Part shown: one piece after another, positions 25,442-33,158 of the stretch
Layout: each line of letters starts with the position of its first letter
Numbering within the stretch: the stretch's first letter is position 1
DNA from: Streptomyces sp. NBC_00091
GTDB lineage: Bacteria; Actinomycetota; Actinomycetes; Streptomycetales; Streptomycetaceae
NCBI RefSeq assembly: GCF_026343185.1
Contig: NZ_JAPEMA010000001.1
Span: forward strand, 2,976,001 to 3,040,000
DNA length: 64,000 bases
Reading direction: 5' to 3'
Program-made: the position numbers and the translations under genes
The notes under the pieces: generated by a model
Database searches by the model: none
Told to the model about the DNA's origin: nothing
The model's input: the letters and a program-made list of their open reading frames with translations, nothing else

Positions 25442-27109
25442 TTGATCGCGAAGATCGGCAAGGCCGGCGCCAACACCCGTGGCGTCCTGAACTACCTCTA
25501 CGGGCCCGGCCGCACGAACGAGCACACCGACCCCCACGTCGTGGCCTCCTGGGACGACTTCGCACCCGACCCCGGCCGCGACGAGACCGCGACACTCGCC
25601 CAGCTCGCCACCGCCCTCGACCTTCGGGTGAAGCAGGCAGGCGACCGCGCCCCAGATCAGCACGTGTGGCACTGCTCGGTCCGGGCCGCACCCGAAGACC
25701 GAACCCTGTCCGACGGCGAGTGGGCAGCGATCGCCCGCCGCGTCCTGAACGCCGCCGGCATCGCCCCCGCCGGCGATCCCGACGCCTGCCGCTGGGTCGC
25801 GGTCCGCCATGCCGATGACCACATCCACATCGTCGCCACCAAGGTCCGCGGCGACCTCACCCCACCCCGCAACTGGAACGACTACGTGCGCGCCGACAAG
25901 GAATGCGCCGCGATCGAGAAGGAGTATGGCCTGCGCCAGGTCGTACGCGGCGACCGCACGGCCACCAAACGCCCCAGCCGCGCCGAGCAGGAGAAGGCCC
26001 GCCGCACCGGCTCCGCCACAACCCCGCGCGAGCGCCTGCGCACAACCGTCCGCACCGCAGTCGCGGCGGCCACCGACACCGAGGAGTTCTTCACCATCCT
26101 CCGCGGCACAGAAGTGCTGGTGGACATCCAGCGCTTTCCCTCCGGCGACATTCGCGGCTACAAAGTCGCCTTCCCTGGCGACACGAACGCCCAGGGCGAG
26201 CCGGTGTGGTTCTCAGGCTCCACGCTCGGCCCCGACCTGTCCTACCCCAAGATCAGCGAGCGCCTCGCCCCCACCGAGCCCGCCACCAAGGACGGGTACT
26301 CCGGCCGTCGGCGTACGGCATGGCAGCAGGTCGTCGACGCCGCATACCGCCTCCCTGACGTTCTCGACCAGGCCGACGACGCCGTCGCCCAGGCGCACAT
26401 CACCGTGCTCGCCGAAACCCTCGACGCCCTCCCCCTCATCGCCCCCGCCAGCTACAAGCCTCAGCTGGCCCAGGCAGCCGCGGCATTCGAGCGGGCCAGC
26501 CGCTCCCGCATCCGCGCCCGCCACCAGCAGGCCCAGGCCACACGACGCGCGATCAAGGCGATCGTGCGTGAACCCGCACCCAAGGACGGAGCCCTCCTCG
26601 CGATCCTCCTCGACGCCCTCCTCCTGGCCGTCGTCGCAGCCCAGCACTGGCACCACACCCGCCACCACGACCAGCAAGCCGAAGCCGCCCGCCAGACCGC
26701 CGACCACCTACGCGCCGCCTACCACGCAGCCGCCGTCCAGCCCCTGACCGTGATCCACCAGCGAGGACTCCGCCTGACCGTCACGGTGCAGCAGCGGCAG
26801 GCCACCCTGCTCCGCCAAGCACTGCCGGACATGGCCGAGCAGATCCTCACGGAGCCCGGCTGGCCCGCCCTCGCTGCCGCCCTCACCGACACGGCAGCTG
26901 CTGGTCACGACCCGGCAGTCCTGCTCGCCGAGGCCACCCGACGCCGGGAACTCGACACCGCCACCTCGATCAGCGAGGTCCTCACCTGGCGGCTCCACCG
27001 CCTCGTCGGCCTCGACCCGCAACCCGCTATGGGCACCGCACCCACGCCCACCCCGTCCCGGGCCGCCAGGCCCGCCGTCCCCACCGACCGCCCCCGCAGG
27101 ACCCGATGA
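25442..27109 (+). CDS. mobA: HUH relaxase/mobilization nuclease (MobA/VirD2 type)
   Basis: This is a 555-residue protein with an N-terminal relaxase domain of about 230 residues: IAKIGKAGANTRGVLNYLYG at the start and the metal-binding three-His motif H123-ADD-H127-I-H129 (VRHADDHIHIVATK). A nicking Tyr is probably among the early tyrosines (NYLYG), as in MOBP-type enzymes. The rest is helical with one hydrophobic segment (LLAILLDALLLAVVAAQHW, near residue 390), unusual for a relaxase and perhaps a membrane contact. The start is TTG at 25442, directly after the mobC stop. It should nick oriT and pilot the strand during conjugation. Confidence 0.87.
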   Translation: MIAKIGKAGANTRGVLNYLYGPGRTNEHTDPHVVASWDDFAPDPGRDETATLAQLATALDLRVKQAGDRAPDQHVWHCSVRAAPEDRTLSDGEWAAIARRVLNAAGIAPAGDPDACRWVAVRHADDHIHIVATKVRGDLTPPRNWNDYVRADKECAAIEKEYGLRQVVRGDRTATKRPSRAEQEKARRTGSATTPRERLRTTVRTAVAAATDTEEFFTILRGTEVLVDIQRFPSGDIRGYKVAFPGDTNAQGEPVWFSGSTLGPDLSYPKISERLAPTEPATKDGYSGRRRTAWQQVVDAAYRLPDVLDQADDAVAQAHITVLAETLDALPLIAPASYKPQLAQAAAAFERASRSRIRARHQQAQATRRAIKAIVREPAPKDGALLAILLDALLLAVVAAQHWHHTRHHDQQAEAARQTADHLRAAYHAAAVQPLTVIHQRGLRLTVTVQQRQATLLRQALPDMAEQILTEPGWPALAAALTDTAAAGHDPAVLLAEATRRRELDTATSISEVLTWRLHRLVGLDPQPAMGTAPTPTPSRAARPAVPTDRPRRTR

Positions 27110-27139
27110 CACCAGCAGCTCCACCGCGCCCCTCAGCCC

Positions 27140-28132
27140 GTGCTCCCCCAGCCACCGCAGACCTCAGCCCACACCCGCCGCGCCCTCCCGGGCCAGCAGC
27201 AACACCAGCCGACAAGGAGCCACCCCCTGAAGATCCACCCCTACGCCGACACCTTCCCGATGCTCACCGAAAGCGAACTGCACGACCTCGCCGAGTCCAT
27301 CCAGACCGACGGCCAACTCAAAGAGATCACCCTCGACCGAGACGGCATCCTCCTCGACGGCCGTAACCGCCTAGCCGCCTGCAAACTCGCCGGCGTCGAA
27401 CCCCGCTTCACCACCTACGACGGCAACAACCCCACGGCCCTGATCTTCAGCAACAACGTCGTCCGCCGGCACATCAGCAAGGGCCAGCAGGCCGTGATCA
27501 CTGCCATGGCGTGTTCCGTTTCGGGACACTCCTTGCGGACCCAGGCCAAGCTCCACGACATCACCCGCAGCCGCCTCTCCGCCGCCAACGTCGTACTGAA
27601 GCACGCCCCCGACCTCGCCGAACGAGTACGCCTCGGAAAGCTCGGCCTTGATGCCGCTTACGATCAAGCCCGCGAACGCAAGGCCAGGACCGAAGCCCTC
27701 CTCGCCCAGCACGAACGCCTGCGGCAGCATGCCCCCGACCTCATCGAAAAGGTCGTCGAGGGTCTCCTTACCCTCGACGCCGCCATCACCGCCCTGGACC
27801 AGCGGCTCGAAGAGGGACGGCTCCGGCAGCTGGTCAAGGAATGCGACGCCGTCGGCCTCGCCGACGGCGACACCGCACCCGCCCTCACCCAGCTCGCCGA
27901 ACGCGGTGAAATCACCTGGGACCAAGCAGCCCAGCGCGCCGAGGAACACCGCGCCCACCGGCACGAGGCCATCCTCCGCACACAGCAGGCCTTGCAACTG
28001 ATCGCCGAGAACTGGGCCACCGTCCACGACCTCGCCGCCCGACGCGGCACCCCGTACGCCAAGGAGATCCTCGACGGCCTCACCCCAGAAGCACACGCAC
28101 TCGCCACACACCTGACCACCAGGGCCGCCTGA
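27140..28132 (+). CDS. ParB/Spo0J-like N-terminal domain protein
   Basis: The protein has a clear ParB nuclease/CTP-fold motif: HPYADTFPMLTESELHDLAESI, GQLKEITLDRDGILLDGRNR and FSNNVVRRHISKGQQAVI are the conserved blocks read in order (HP.A..FP, D-G-R-N-R, N..RR). A helix-turn-helix-like middle and a helical C-terminus follow. It may partition, regulate or act as a DNA-binding adaptor of the element. The frame can start at GTG 27140, but the only good ribosome site (AAGGAG, 27215-27220) lies before a CTG at 27227 that would begin directly with KIHPYADTF, so a CTG start is possible. Confidence 0.8.
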   Translation: MLPQPPQTSAHTRRALPGQQQHQPTRSHPLKIHPYADTFPMLTESELHDLAESIQTDGQLKEITLDRDGILLDGRNRLAACKLAGVEPRFTTYDGNNPTALIFSNNVVRRHISKGQQAVITAMACSVSGHSLRTQAKLHDITRSRLSAANVVLKHAPDLAERVRLGKLGLDAAYDQARERKARTEALLAQHERLRQHAPDLIEKVVEGLLTLDAAITALDQRLEEGRLRQLVKECDAVGLADGDTAPALTQLAERGEITWDQAAQRAEEHRAHRHEAILRTQQALQLIAENWATVHDLAARRGTPYAKEILDGLTPEAHALATHLTTRAA

Positions 28133-28142
28133 CACCGCTAAC

Positions 28143-28180
28143 GCCTCGGGGCCAACGCAGAATCGCGTTGGCCCCGAGGC
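28143..28180. terminator. Bidirectional terminator between ParB-like and oxygenase genes
   Basis: A perfect 16-bp stem (GCCTCGGGGCCAACGC and complement) has a 6-base loop between two convergent genes. It separates the mobility module from the cargo operon. Confidence 0.85.
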
Positions 28181-28253
28181 TGTTGCACTGTCCTGGCCGG
28201 GTCATTTCCCACCAGGGTCCACGTGCCCTGGCCGAGACATCGCTGCTGGCGAG

Positions 28254-28874
28254 TCAGCGGTGAGCCGCGACGCCTTCGACGGCGATCGCCGCGGTACGGC
28301 GGCCCTCAAGGCTCTCGGCATCGGTGCGGATGACGAGGGTGATGCGTTCTCCCCGCGTGATCGGCCGTACGCCGTGAATGTGGTCGCGGGTGGCCGGGAA
28401 GGCGACCAGGGTGCCGCAGGGAGGCTTGATCTCCTGGGCCGGGTTCTCGAAGAACAGCTCGCCCCCGGCGTAGGAGTCCGGCGTGTTGAGCCAGACGAGC
28501 AGGGTGAGGTCGCCTCCGACGATCGGCTGTCCGTTGGTCCGGGCCCGCTCGCGCTCGACGTCTGTGACCTCGTCGTGGTGCGCCACGAACCCGACGCCAG
28601 GACCGTAGCGGTAGACGACCGCCGGCTGGGTGGGTATCCGCTTCGGAACGGCCTGGAAGTGGTTGCGGATGTAGGGGACGCAGTGGGAGATGACCGCTTC
28701 CTCCAGCATCGGCGGGATCTCCACGTACTCGCTCTTGCGCAGCGTCTCGTCGATGACGCCCTGGAAGGTGCGCGGCCGGGCGGTCTCGCTCTTCACGTGG
28801 TCCATGAGGGCGCCGCAGAGGCTGAGGGGGATGACGCTCTCTGCGAGAAGGGGTAACCGGGTCTTCCAGGTCAT
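28254..28874 (-). CDS. 2OG-Fe(II) dioxygenase (prolyl-4-hydroxylase-like)
   Basis: This is a 206-residue protein with a double-stranded beta-helix signature. The first iron ligands are in GFVAHHDEVTDV (H-x-D). The distal His is in HIHGVRPITRGERITLVIR, which also supplies the 2-oxoglutarate-binding Arg. GGELFFENP is the conserved strand of P4H-type enzymes. It should hydroxylate or desaturate an amino acid, peptide or small molecule. The ATG at 28874 overlaps the CysRS stop (ATGA), so it is the last gene of the operon and coupled to CysRS. The ATG at 28892 would lengthen the overlap and is less likely. Confidence 0.85.
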   Translation of the reverse strand: MTWKTRLPLLAESVIPLSLCGALMDHVKSETARPRTFQGVIDETLRKSEYVEIPPMLEEAVISHCVPYIRNHFQAVPKRIPTQPAVVYRYGPGVGFVAHHDEVTDVERERARTNGQPIVGGDLTLLVWLNTPDSYAGGELFFENPAQEIKPPCGTLVAFPATRDHIHGVRPITRGERITLVIRTDAESLEGRRTAAIAVEGVAAHR

Positions 28875-30247
28875 TGGGTCTTTTCCTTCCACCAGCGGGT
28901 GCCTTCGGGCGAGTCTTCGAGGGTGATGCCCTGCTTGATGAGCTGGTCGCGGATCGCGTCGGCCTCGGCGAAGTTCCTCGCTGCGCGGAGCCGGTCGCGT
29001 TCCTTGACGAGGTCGTCGACAGCGGTGTCGCCCTGGTCGGCGTCGGCGATGTCGAAGGTTCCGAAGAGGTTGTTGACGTCCTGGATCAGCCGCAGGGAGG
29101 CCGGCCCGGACGGTTCCTGCGTGCGGTTCTGCTCGCGGATGAACTGGAAGAGGACGGCGAGGGCGCCTGGGGTGTCGAAGTCGTCGTCCAGGTGCTCGCG
29201 CATCTCCTTCCAGGTGTCGGTCGCCCGTGAGGTGTTCGCCGGACTGTCCGTGTGCGCGGGGTCGATGGTCCGGGCGAAGTTCTCGATCCGGCGACGTGCC
29301 GCACGGGCCTGCTCCAGCGTGGAGTCGTTCAGCTCCATGGAGGAGCGGTAGTGCTGGGAGAGGAACGCGTACCGCAGGGTGCGGGAGTCCGTGCGGGCGA
29401 GCGCGTCGCGGATGGTGAGGAAGTTCCCGGTGCTCTTCGACATCTTGTCGCCGTCGACCCGCAGGAGGCCGGTGTGCATCCAGTAGCGGGCCAGGGGCTC
29501 GATGCCGGAGGCGGCCTCCATCTGGGCGACCTCGGCTTCATGGTGGGGGAAGATGAGGTCGACGGCGCCGCCGTGCAGGTCGTACGAGGGGCCGAAGAAG
29601 GTCTCCGTGATCGCGGTGTCCTCGATGTGCCAGCCCGGTCGGCCCGGCCCCAGTTCGGTCTCCCAGAACGGTTCGCCGTCCTTGCGTCCCTTCCACAGAG
29701 CGAAGTCGCCAGGGCTGCGCTTCTTGGAGTGGTCGTCGATCCGCGAGACCGAGTCCTCGGGGCGCAGGTCGGTGCGGCCCGAGAGCTTGCCGTATCCGGG
29801 GAACGAGGCGAGGTCGAAGTACCAGCCGTCATCGAGCTGGTAGGCGTGGCCGCGGGCGATGAGCCGCTTGACCTGGTCCACGATCGCATCGATGTGATCG
29901 TGGGCACGCGCGTGGACGTCGACGCGGGTGTTCCCCAGCGCTGCCATGTCCTCCAGGTACTGCTTCTCGAACAGGGCCGCGATGTCCTCCGGAGGCACGT
30001 TCTCCTCCCGGGAACGCCGGATGATCTTGTCGTCCACGTCGGTGATGTTCTGGAGGTAGGTGACCTTGTAGCCGCTCGTTTCCAGGTACGCGGCGATGAA
30101 GTCGAACTGCGTGTACGTCTTCGCGTGCCCGACGTGGCTGGGGCCGTAGACGGTAGGTCCGCACACGAACATCCGCACCTCGGTCTCCCGCTCGGGGCGG
30201 AAATCCTCCGTCCGTCCGGTCAGTGTGTTGTGGACCTTGATCGCCAT
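28871..30247 (-). CDS. cysS: Cysteinyl-tRNA synthetase, extra copy on the element
   Basis: This 458-residue enzyme is a full-length CysRS. It has the HIGH motif as HVGH (PSHVGHAKTYTQFDF), KMSKS as GDKMSKSTGNF, and an intact C-terminal anticodon-binding region (KERDRLRAARNFAEADAIRDQ, ending near SPEGTRWW). It is therefore not the shorter mycothiol ligase MshC. Zinc ligands in CGPTVYGP and FPHHEAE are present, but the ligand Cys of the usual WHIEC motif is Asp here (PGWHIEDTAI), a substitution I recall from some archaeal-type CysRS. AGGAGG precedes the ATG. It lies between a nucleotidyltransferase and an oxygenase gene. It may be a resistant copy or may supply Cys or Cys-tRNA to a pathway. Confidence 0.93.
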   Translation of the reverse strand: MAIKVHNTLTGRTEDFRPERETEVRMFVCGPTVYGPSHVGHAKTYTQFDFIAAYLETSGYKVTYLQNITDVDDKIIRRSREENVPPEDIAALFEKQYLEDMAALGNTRVDVHARAHDHIDAIVDQVKRLIARGHAYQLDDGWYFDLASFPGYGKLSGRTDLRPEDSVSRIDDHSKKRSPGDFALWKGRKDGEPFWETELGPGRPGWHIEDTAITETFFGPSYDLHGGAVDLIFPHHEAEVAQMEAASGIEPLARYWMHTGLLRVDGDKMSKSTGNFLTIRDALARTDSRTLRYAFLSQHYRSSMELNDSTLEQARAARRRIENFARTIDPAHTDSPANTSRATDTWKEMREHLDDDFDTPGALAVLFQFIREQNRTQEPSGPASLRLIQDVNNLFGTFDIADADQGDTAVDDLVKERDRLRAARNFAEADAIRDQLIKQGITLEDSPEGTRWWKEKTQ

Positions 30248-30325
30248 CGTTCCTCCTGGGTGAGCGGATCACGCAGCGTACTGACGTGCTGACAACAGCG
30301 TCTAATTGGAATCGTCGTACTCACC

Positions 30326-31231
30326 TCAGGAGACGAATCGGGGGAAGGGACGGTCAGCGAAGACGGATGCGTGTTCCCCGAGAATGTGGTGGTTGGCCCG
30401 CTGGTACGCCTTGCGCACGGTCTCGATGGCCCGGGTGCTCAGGTCCATTCCGGCCGAGCGGCAGAACGCCTCCAGGGCCTCGCACCGGCGCTCCAGGTCG
30501 ACCATCGACAGGGGGTCGCACTGCTGGGCCTCGATCAGGAGGTTTTCCTGCTCGGTGCTGATCAGTCCCAGTGCGCCGAGGGAGTGCAGCTTCCACTTCA
30601 TGTTCGGCAGCAGCCGGCCCGAGCGGGCGTATAGCCAGTCCACGATCTCGTCCAGGGCGCCCGACAGGACGAAGTGGCCGGTGGGGGTCCCGACGCGACG
30701 CGCCATGCGCAGGGGGATCTCGCGTACGTCCCAGGTGATTCGGTTGTGGAGCCGGCGGGTCTCGCCCTCCAGCCGCCAGAGCTGCTCTTTCGTCTTGCGG
30801 AGGATCAGCGCCTCGAAGGCGTTCTCGCGGTCGAGCAGCGGTTCGCCCTTGTTCGCGTAGGCGTCGCACTTGTCGCTGTTCCACGTCGTACGCGGGTCGG
30901 CCTCGTACTGGAACAGGAGCTGGTGGACGTTGACCTCCATGCGCCCCCAGGGAACCGGCAGGTAGAAGCTGAACTCGGGGACCCAGGCGGGGAGCCGTTC
31001 GCGAACCAGGGCGTAGGTGTCCGCCGGCGAGGGCCTCCACTCGTCCTCCTTGAGCGGGACGTCGAGGACGACGGCGAGGTCGAAATCGGAGTCGGTGCTG
31101 AACCGTGTGACGTTGTTGGGTGCGACGGCCGAGGAGGAGAGGACATAGAGCGCCTGGACCTCGGGCATGGACTGGAGGGTGTCGAGGAGGCCGGCGGCTG
31201 CGGCGCGGGCCTGCATTTTCAGGTCTTCCAC
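30326..31231 (-). CDS. Pol beta-type nucleotidyltransferase
   Basis: This is a 301-residue protein. The nucleotidyltransferase motif is VLSSSAVAPNNVTRFSTDSDFDLAVVLDVP, read here as GS-like SSS, then D-x-D (SDFDLAVVLD), with a third acidic residue plausible in MEVNVHQ. The C-terminal half is helical (LHNRITWDVREIPLRMARRV; LSGALDEIVDWLYA), as in enzymes that adenylylate small molecules, proteins or tRNA ends. The start is GTG at 31231 with AAGGAG 5 bases upstream. It follows the ATP-grasp gene by 12 bases. The acceptor cannot be deduced. Confidence 0.78.
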   Translation of the reverse strand: MEDLKMQARAAAAGLLDTLQSMPEVQALYVLSSSAVAPNNVTRFSTDSDFDLAVVLDVPLKEDEWRPSPADTYALVRERLPAWVPEFSFYLPVPWGRMEVNVHQLLFQYEADPRTTWNSDKCDAYANKGEPLLDRENAFEALILRKTKEQLWRLEGETRRLHNRITWDVREIPLRMARRVGTPTGHFVLSGALDEIVDWLYARSGRLLPNMKWKLHSLGALGLISTEQENLLIEAQQCDPLSMVDLERRCEALEAFCRSAGMDLSTRAIETVRKAYQRANHHILGEHASVFADRPFPRFVS

Positions 31232-31243
31232 GAGAACTCCTTG

Positions 31244-32365
31244 TCAGATGATCGGGCGATCCATCACGGCGCGGAGCGCCGGGACGAGATCCGGAGCGAC
31301 ACCGCCGTGGGTGCGCTGGATGTGTGCGAGCGAAGGGCTGCTGTTCCCCTCGATGACCACCGGTCCCCCCGGAGTGACTGCGATGTCCCAGCCGATGAAG
31401 GGGACCTGCGGGAACAGGCGGGCGCAGCGTGCGGCCAGCTCGCGGACCTCGCCGATGTGGGCGATCCTGTGGCCGGCGAACGGCACGGTGCTGACCTGGT
31501 GGCGCGTCTGGGCGTTGAGGTACCGGTCGTAGCCATGGCGGTCGAGTTCCCCGTCGGGGTGCACCCGGATCTGCAAGCCGCCATCGGCTGAGTTGTCCGT
31601 CGTACTGTCGACGCCGCCGAGCTTCAGCATCATGTAGAGCACCTCCGCGGTGCCCTCGGTCAGCAGGGTGATGACCCGGAAGGTGTTGAGCGCGTACGGG
31701 TTCAGCACGTCCAGGTCGTGGTGCTGCGGTACGTGGTGCTCGACCAGCCAGGCGCCCCACCGCTGCGCGTAGGCCGCGAGGTCGAAGCCGTCCTCGCCGG
31801 GCCGCACGATCACGACTCCGGAGCCGCCGCTGGAGTAGCGGGAGGGCTTGACCACCACGCGCCCGGAGCCGGAAGCGTGATCGAGGACGGCCTCCAGCGA
31901 AACCTCATCGCCCTCGGAGGTGACGCCTGCACGGCCGTTACCGCTCGCGATCAGTGGGGGCTGCGGGATGCCGGCGGAAGCAAGGATCTTCTTGCAGACG
32001 ACCTTGTCGTCCAGGTCGATGGTGTCCCGGTTCACGCGGGGAAGGAGGCGGTGGAACAAGGCGGTCTCCGGCAGGTACGCACACGCCCGCTCGGAAGAAA
32101 CCTCGCGCCGGTACCCGCCGTAGCGGAAGTAGTGGAACGGCAGGCAGCGCCACCGCGCGGAGACCATCACCAGATCCCCGGCGATCCGGGCCATGCTCTT
32201 CCGGCCCCCGTCGCGCAGCATCGTGGGAAGGTGCTCGCGGCTCATCTGCCGCACCTGGTAGGGGAGAAACCGTAGGCCGGATACACGGGGAAGAACCCGG
32301 GTACGGAACCACTCCTCGCTCATCGCCTGCCGGTGGTTGAACCCACGGTTCGCAGTGCGGGTCAT
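31244..32365 (-). CDS. ATP-grasp ligase (sugar-transfer-associated ATP-grasp type)
   Basis: This is a 373-residue protein. The ATP-grasp core can be followed from VVKPSRYSSGGSGVVIV (ATP-binding Lys and the small glycine loop), through LNTFRVITLLTEGTAEVLYM, to the metal-binding end FIGWDIAVTPGGPVVIEGNSSPS with the Asp and Glu-x-Asn residues. The N-terminal part (YFRYGGYRREVSSERACAYLPE) matches the ATPgrasp_ST family. These enzymes join a carboxylate to an amine or similar nucleophile. GGAGGAG precedes the ATG. It lies 17 bases after a 29-residue peptide gene and heads the enzyme genes of the operon. Confidence 0.82.
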   Translation of the reverse strand: MTRTANRGFNHRQAMSEEWFRTRVLPRVSGLRFLPYQVRQMSREHLPTMLRDGGRKSMARIAGDLVMVSARWRCLPFHYFRYGGYRREVSSERACAYLPETALFHRLLPRVNRDTIDLDDKVVCKKILASAGIPQPPLIASGNGRAGVTSEGDEVSLEAVLDHASGSGRVVVKPSRYSSGGSGVVIVRPGEDGFDLAAYAQRWGAWLVEHHVPQHHDLDVLNPYALNTFRVITLLTEGTAEVLYMMLKLGGVDSTTDNSADGGLQIRVHPDGELDRHGYDRYLNAQTRHQVSTVPFAGHRIAHIGEVRELAARCARLFPQVPFIGWDIAVTPGGPVVIEGNSSPSLAHIQRTHGGVAPDLVPALRAVMDRPII

Positions 32366-32382
32366 GTCGCTCCTCCGATGTC

Positions 32383-32472
32383 TCAGTAGTCCGGGGTTCC
32401 GGCGATGGCCAGGGCAAGGACCACGGCGGTGACAGCGATGACGTAGGCCAGGACCGCTAATTGCTGCTTCAT
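32383..32472 (-). CDS. 29-residue hydrophobic peptide, coupled
   Basis: This frame is too short for normal gene finding. It starts MKQQLAVLAYVIAV, continues as one strongly hydrophobic helix rich in Val, Ala and Leu, and ends GTPDY. Its ATG overlaps the stop of the upstream 18-codon frame (ATGA), and its stop lies 17 bases before the ATP-grasp gene. It could be a single-pass membrane peptide or a modified precursor. No family was recognised; reality rests on coupling and composition. Confidence 0.45.
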   Translation of the reverse strand: MKQQLAVLAYVIAVTAVVLALAIAGTPDY

Positions 32473-32525
32473 CGGGCGGGCTCGATGTTGTCGGCCGCGG
32501 TCGACCAGAGGCGCCTGGTGTTCAT
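32469..32525 (-). CDS. 18-residue peptide between two ATGA overlaps
   Basis: The frame MNTRRLWSTAADNIEPAR starts on the ATGA that ends the upstream gene and stops on the ATGA that begins the 29-residue peptide. Two successive 4-base overlaps are unlikely to be accidental leftovers and suggest translation. It could be a leader/coupling peptide or a tiny substrate for the ATP-grasp, CysRS or oxygenase enzymes downstream. Confidence 0.4.
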   Translation of the reverse strand: MNTRRLWSTAADNIEPAR

Positions 32526-32971
32526 GGGGTATCTGCCTGTGGCGTGTCTTCCCACGGCGACCACCCCGAGGAGGCGTCGGCGACATCGCGGCGCCGCTGC
32601 AGCTGGCCGAGGGTACGGCGGGGCACGGTGTCAGCGGCGTGCACGAGAAACCCGCCCCGGTCTCGGATGAGGACTCCGAGGCCGGCGAACTGGGCGGTGT
32701 CGGCAGCGACATGGGAGAGGGCGCCGACGATGATTCCCCGGATCATCCCGGTGGACAGGGCAGTCGTTATGGCCTGCCAACCGGGCCGCTCATCGAGGAG
32801 CACCGCAGGGTCGGTATCGGACCACGCCCCGGCAACGTGCCAGTGCCGGGCGTCGGCGTAGTGGCGACCGCGCTTCTCGCCGTCTCGGACGGCAGTGGCG
32901 GTGGCAGAGCAGGTGTAGACGGCGACGGGTACGTGCCCGAGGCCGCCGATCGGGTTGTTCGGCATGCCCAT
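32522..32971 (-). CDS. Serine-recombinase-like small protein, catalytic part degenerate
   Basis: The 149-residue core resembles a resolvase N-terminal fold: VPVAVYTCSATATAVRDGEKR, an ARHWHVAGAWSDTDP stretch like RGWEVVGEYADTD, the segment DERPGWQAITTALSTGMIRGIIV, and an end of RRTLGQLQRRRDVADA. The first Ser expected in Y-x-R-V-S is replaced by TCSAT, so it may not recombine DNA. The frame continues to a TTG at 33091, but that start abuts a terminator hairpin and its N-terminus looks non-coding; the ATG at 32971 is preferred with modest confidence. Its stop overlaps the 18-residue peptide gene, so it heads the cargo operon. Confidence 0.55.
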   Translation of the reverse strand: MGMPNNPIGGLGHVPVAVYTCSATATAVRDGEKRGRHYADARHWHVAGAWSDTDPAVLLDERPGWQAITTALSTGMIRGIIVGALSHVAADTAQFAGLGVLIRDRGGFLVHAADTVPRRTLGQLQRRRDVADASSGWSPWEDTPQADTP

Positions 32972-33091
32972 AAGGCTGCTGCGTAGAGGTACGCGGGCCC
33001 AGACACGGCCCGTGGCAGCGCCGACAGTCCGTGCCGGGTTCCGGTGCCACGGAGCGTGGCAGCGTAGGGCCCGGCGGTCGGGCATGTGCAA

Positions 33092-33140
33092 CGCCCCGTA
33101 GTAGTCGGGCAGGTGGCGGCCTGCCGACTGCTACGGGGCG
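33092..33140 (-). terminator. Hairpin after the XRE/TPR regulator gene
   Basis: Arms of about 21 bp (CGCCCCGTAGTAGTCGGGCAG and complement, one mismatch and one bulge) lie 19 bases beyond the regulator's stop codon. It separates the regulator from the operon below, which implies a separate promoter near 33000. Confidence 0.7.
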
Positions 33141-33158
33141 TGGTAGTCGGGTCTCGGG

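Noticed and set aside
28871..30247. Reading the CysRS as the mycothiol ligase MshC
   Set aside because: The full C-terminal anticodon-binding region is present and length is that of CysRS; MshC lacks this region.
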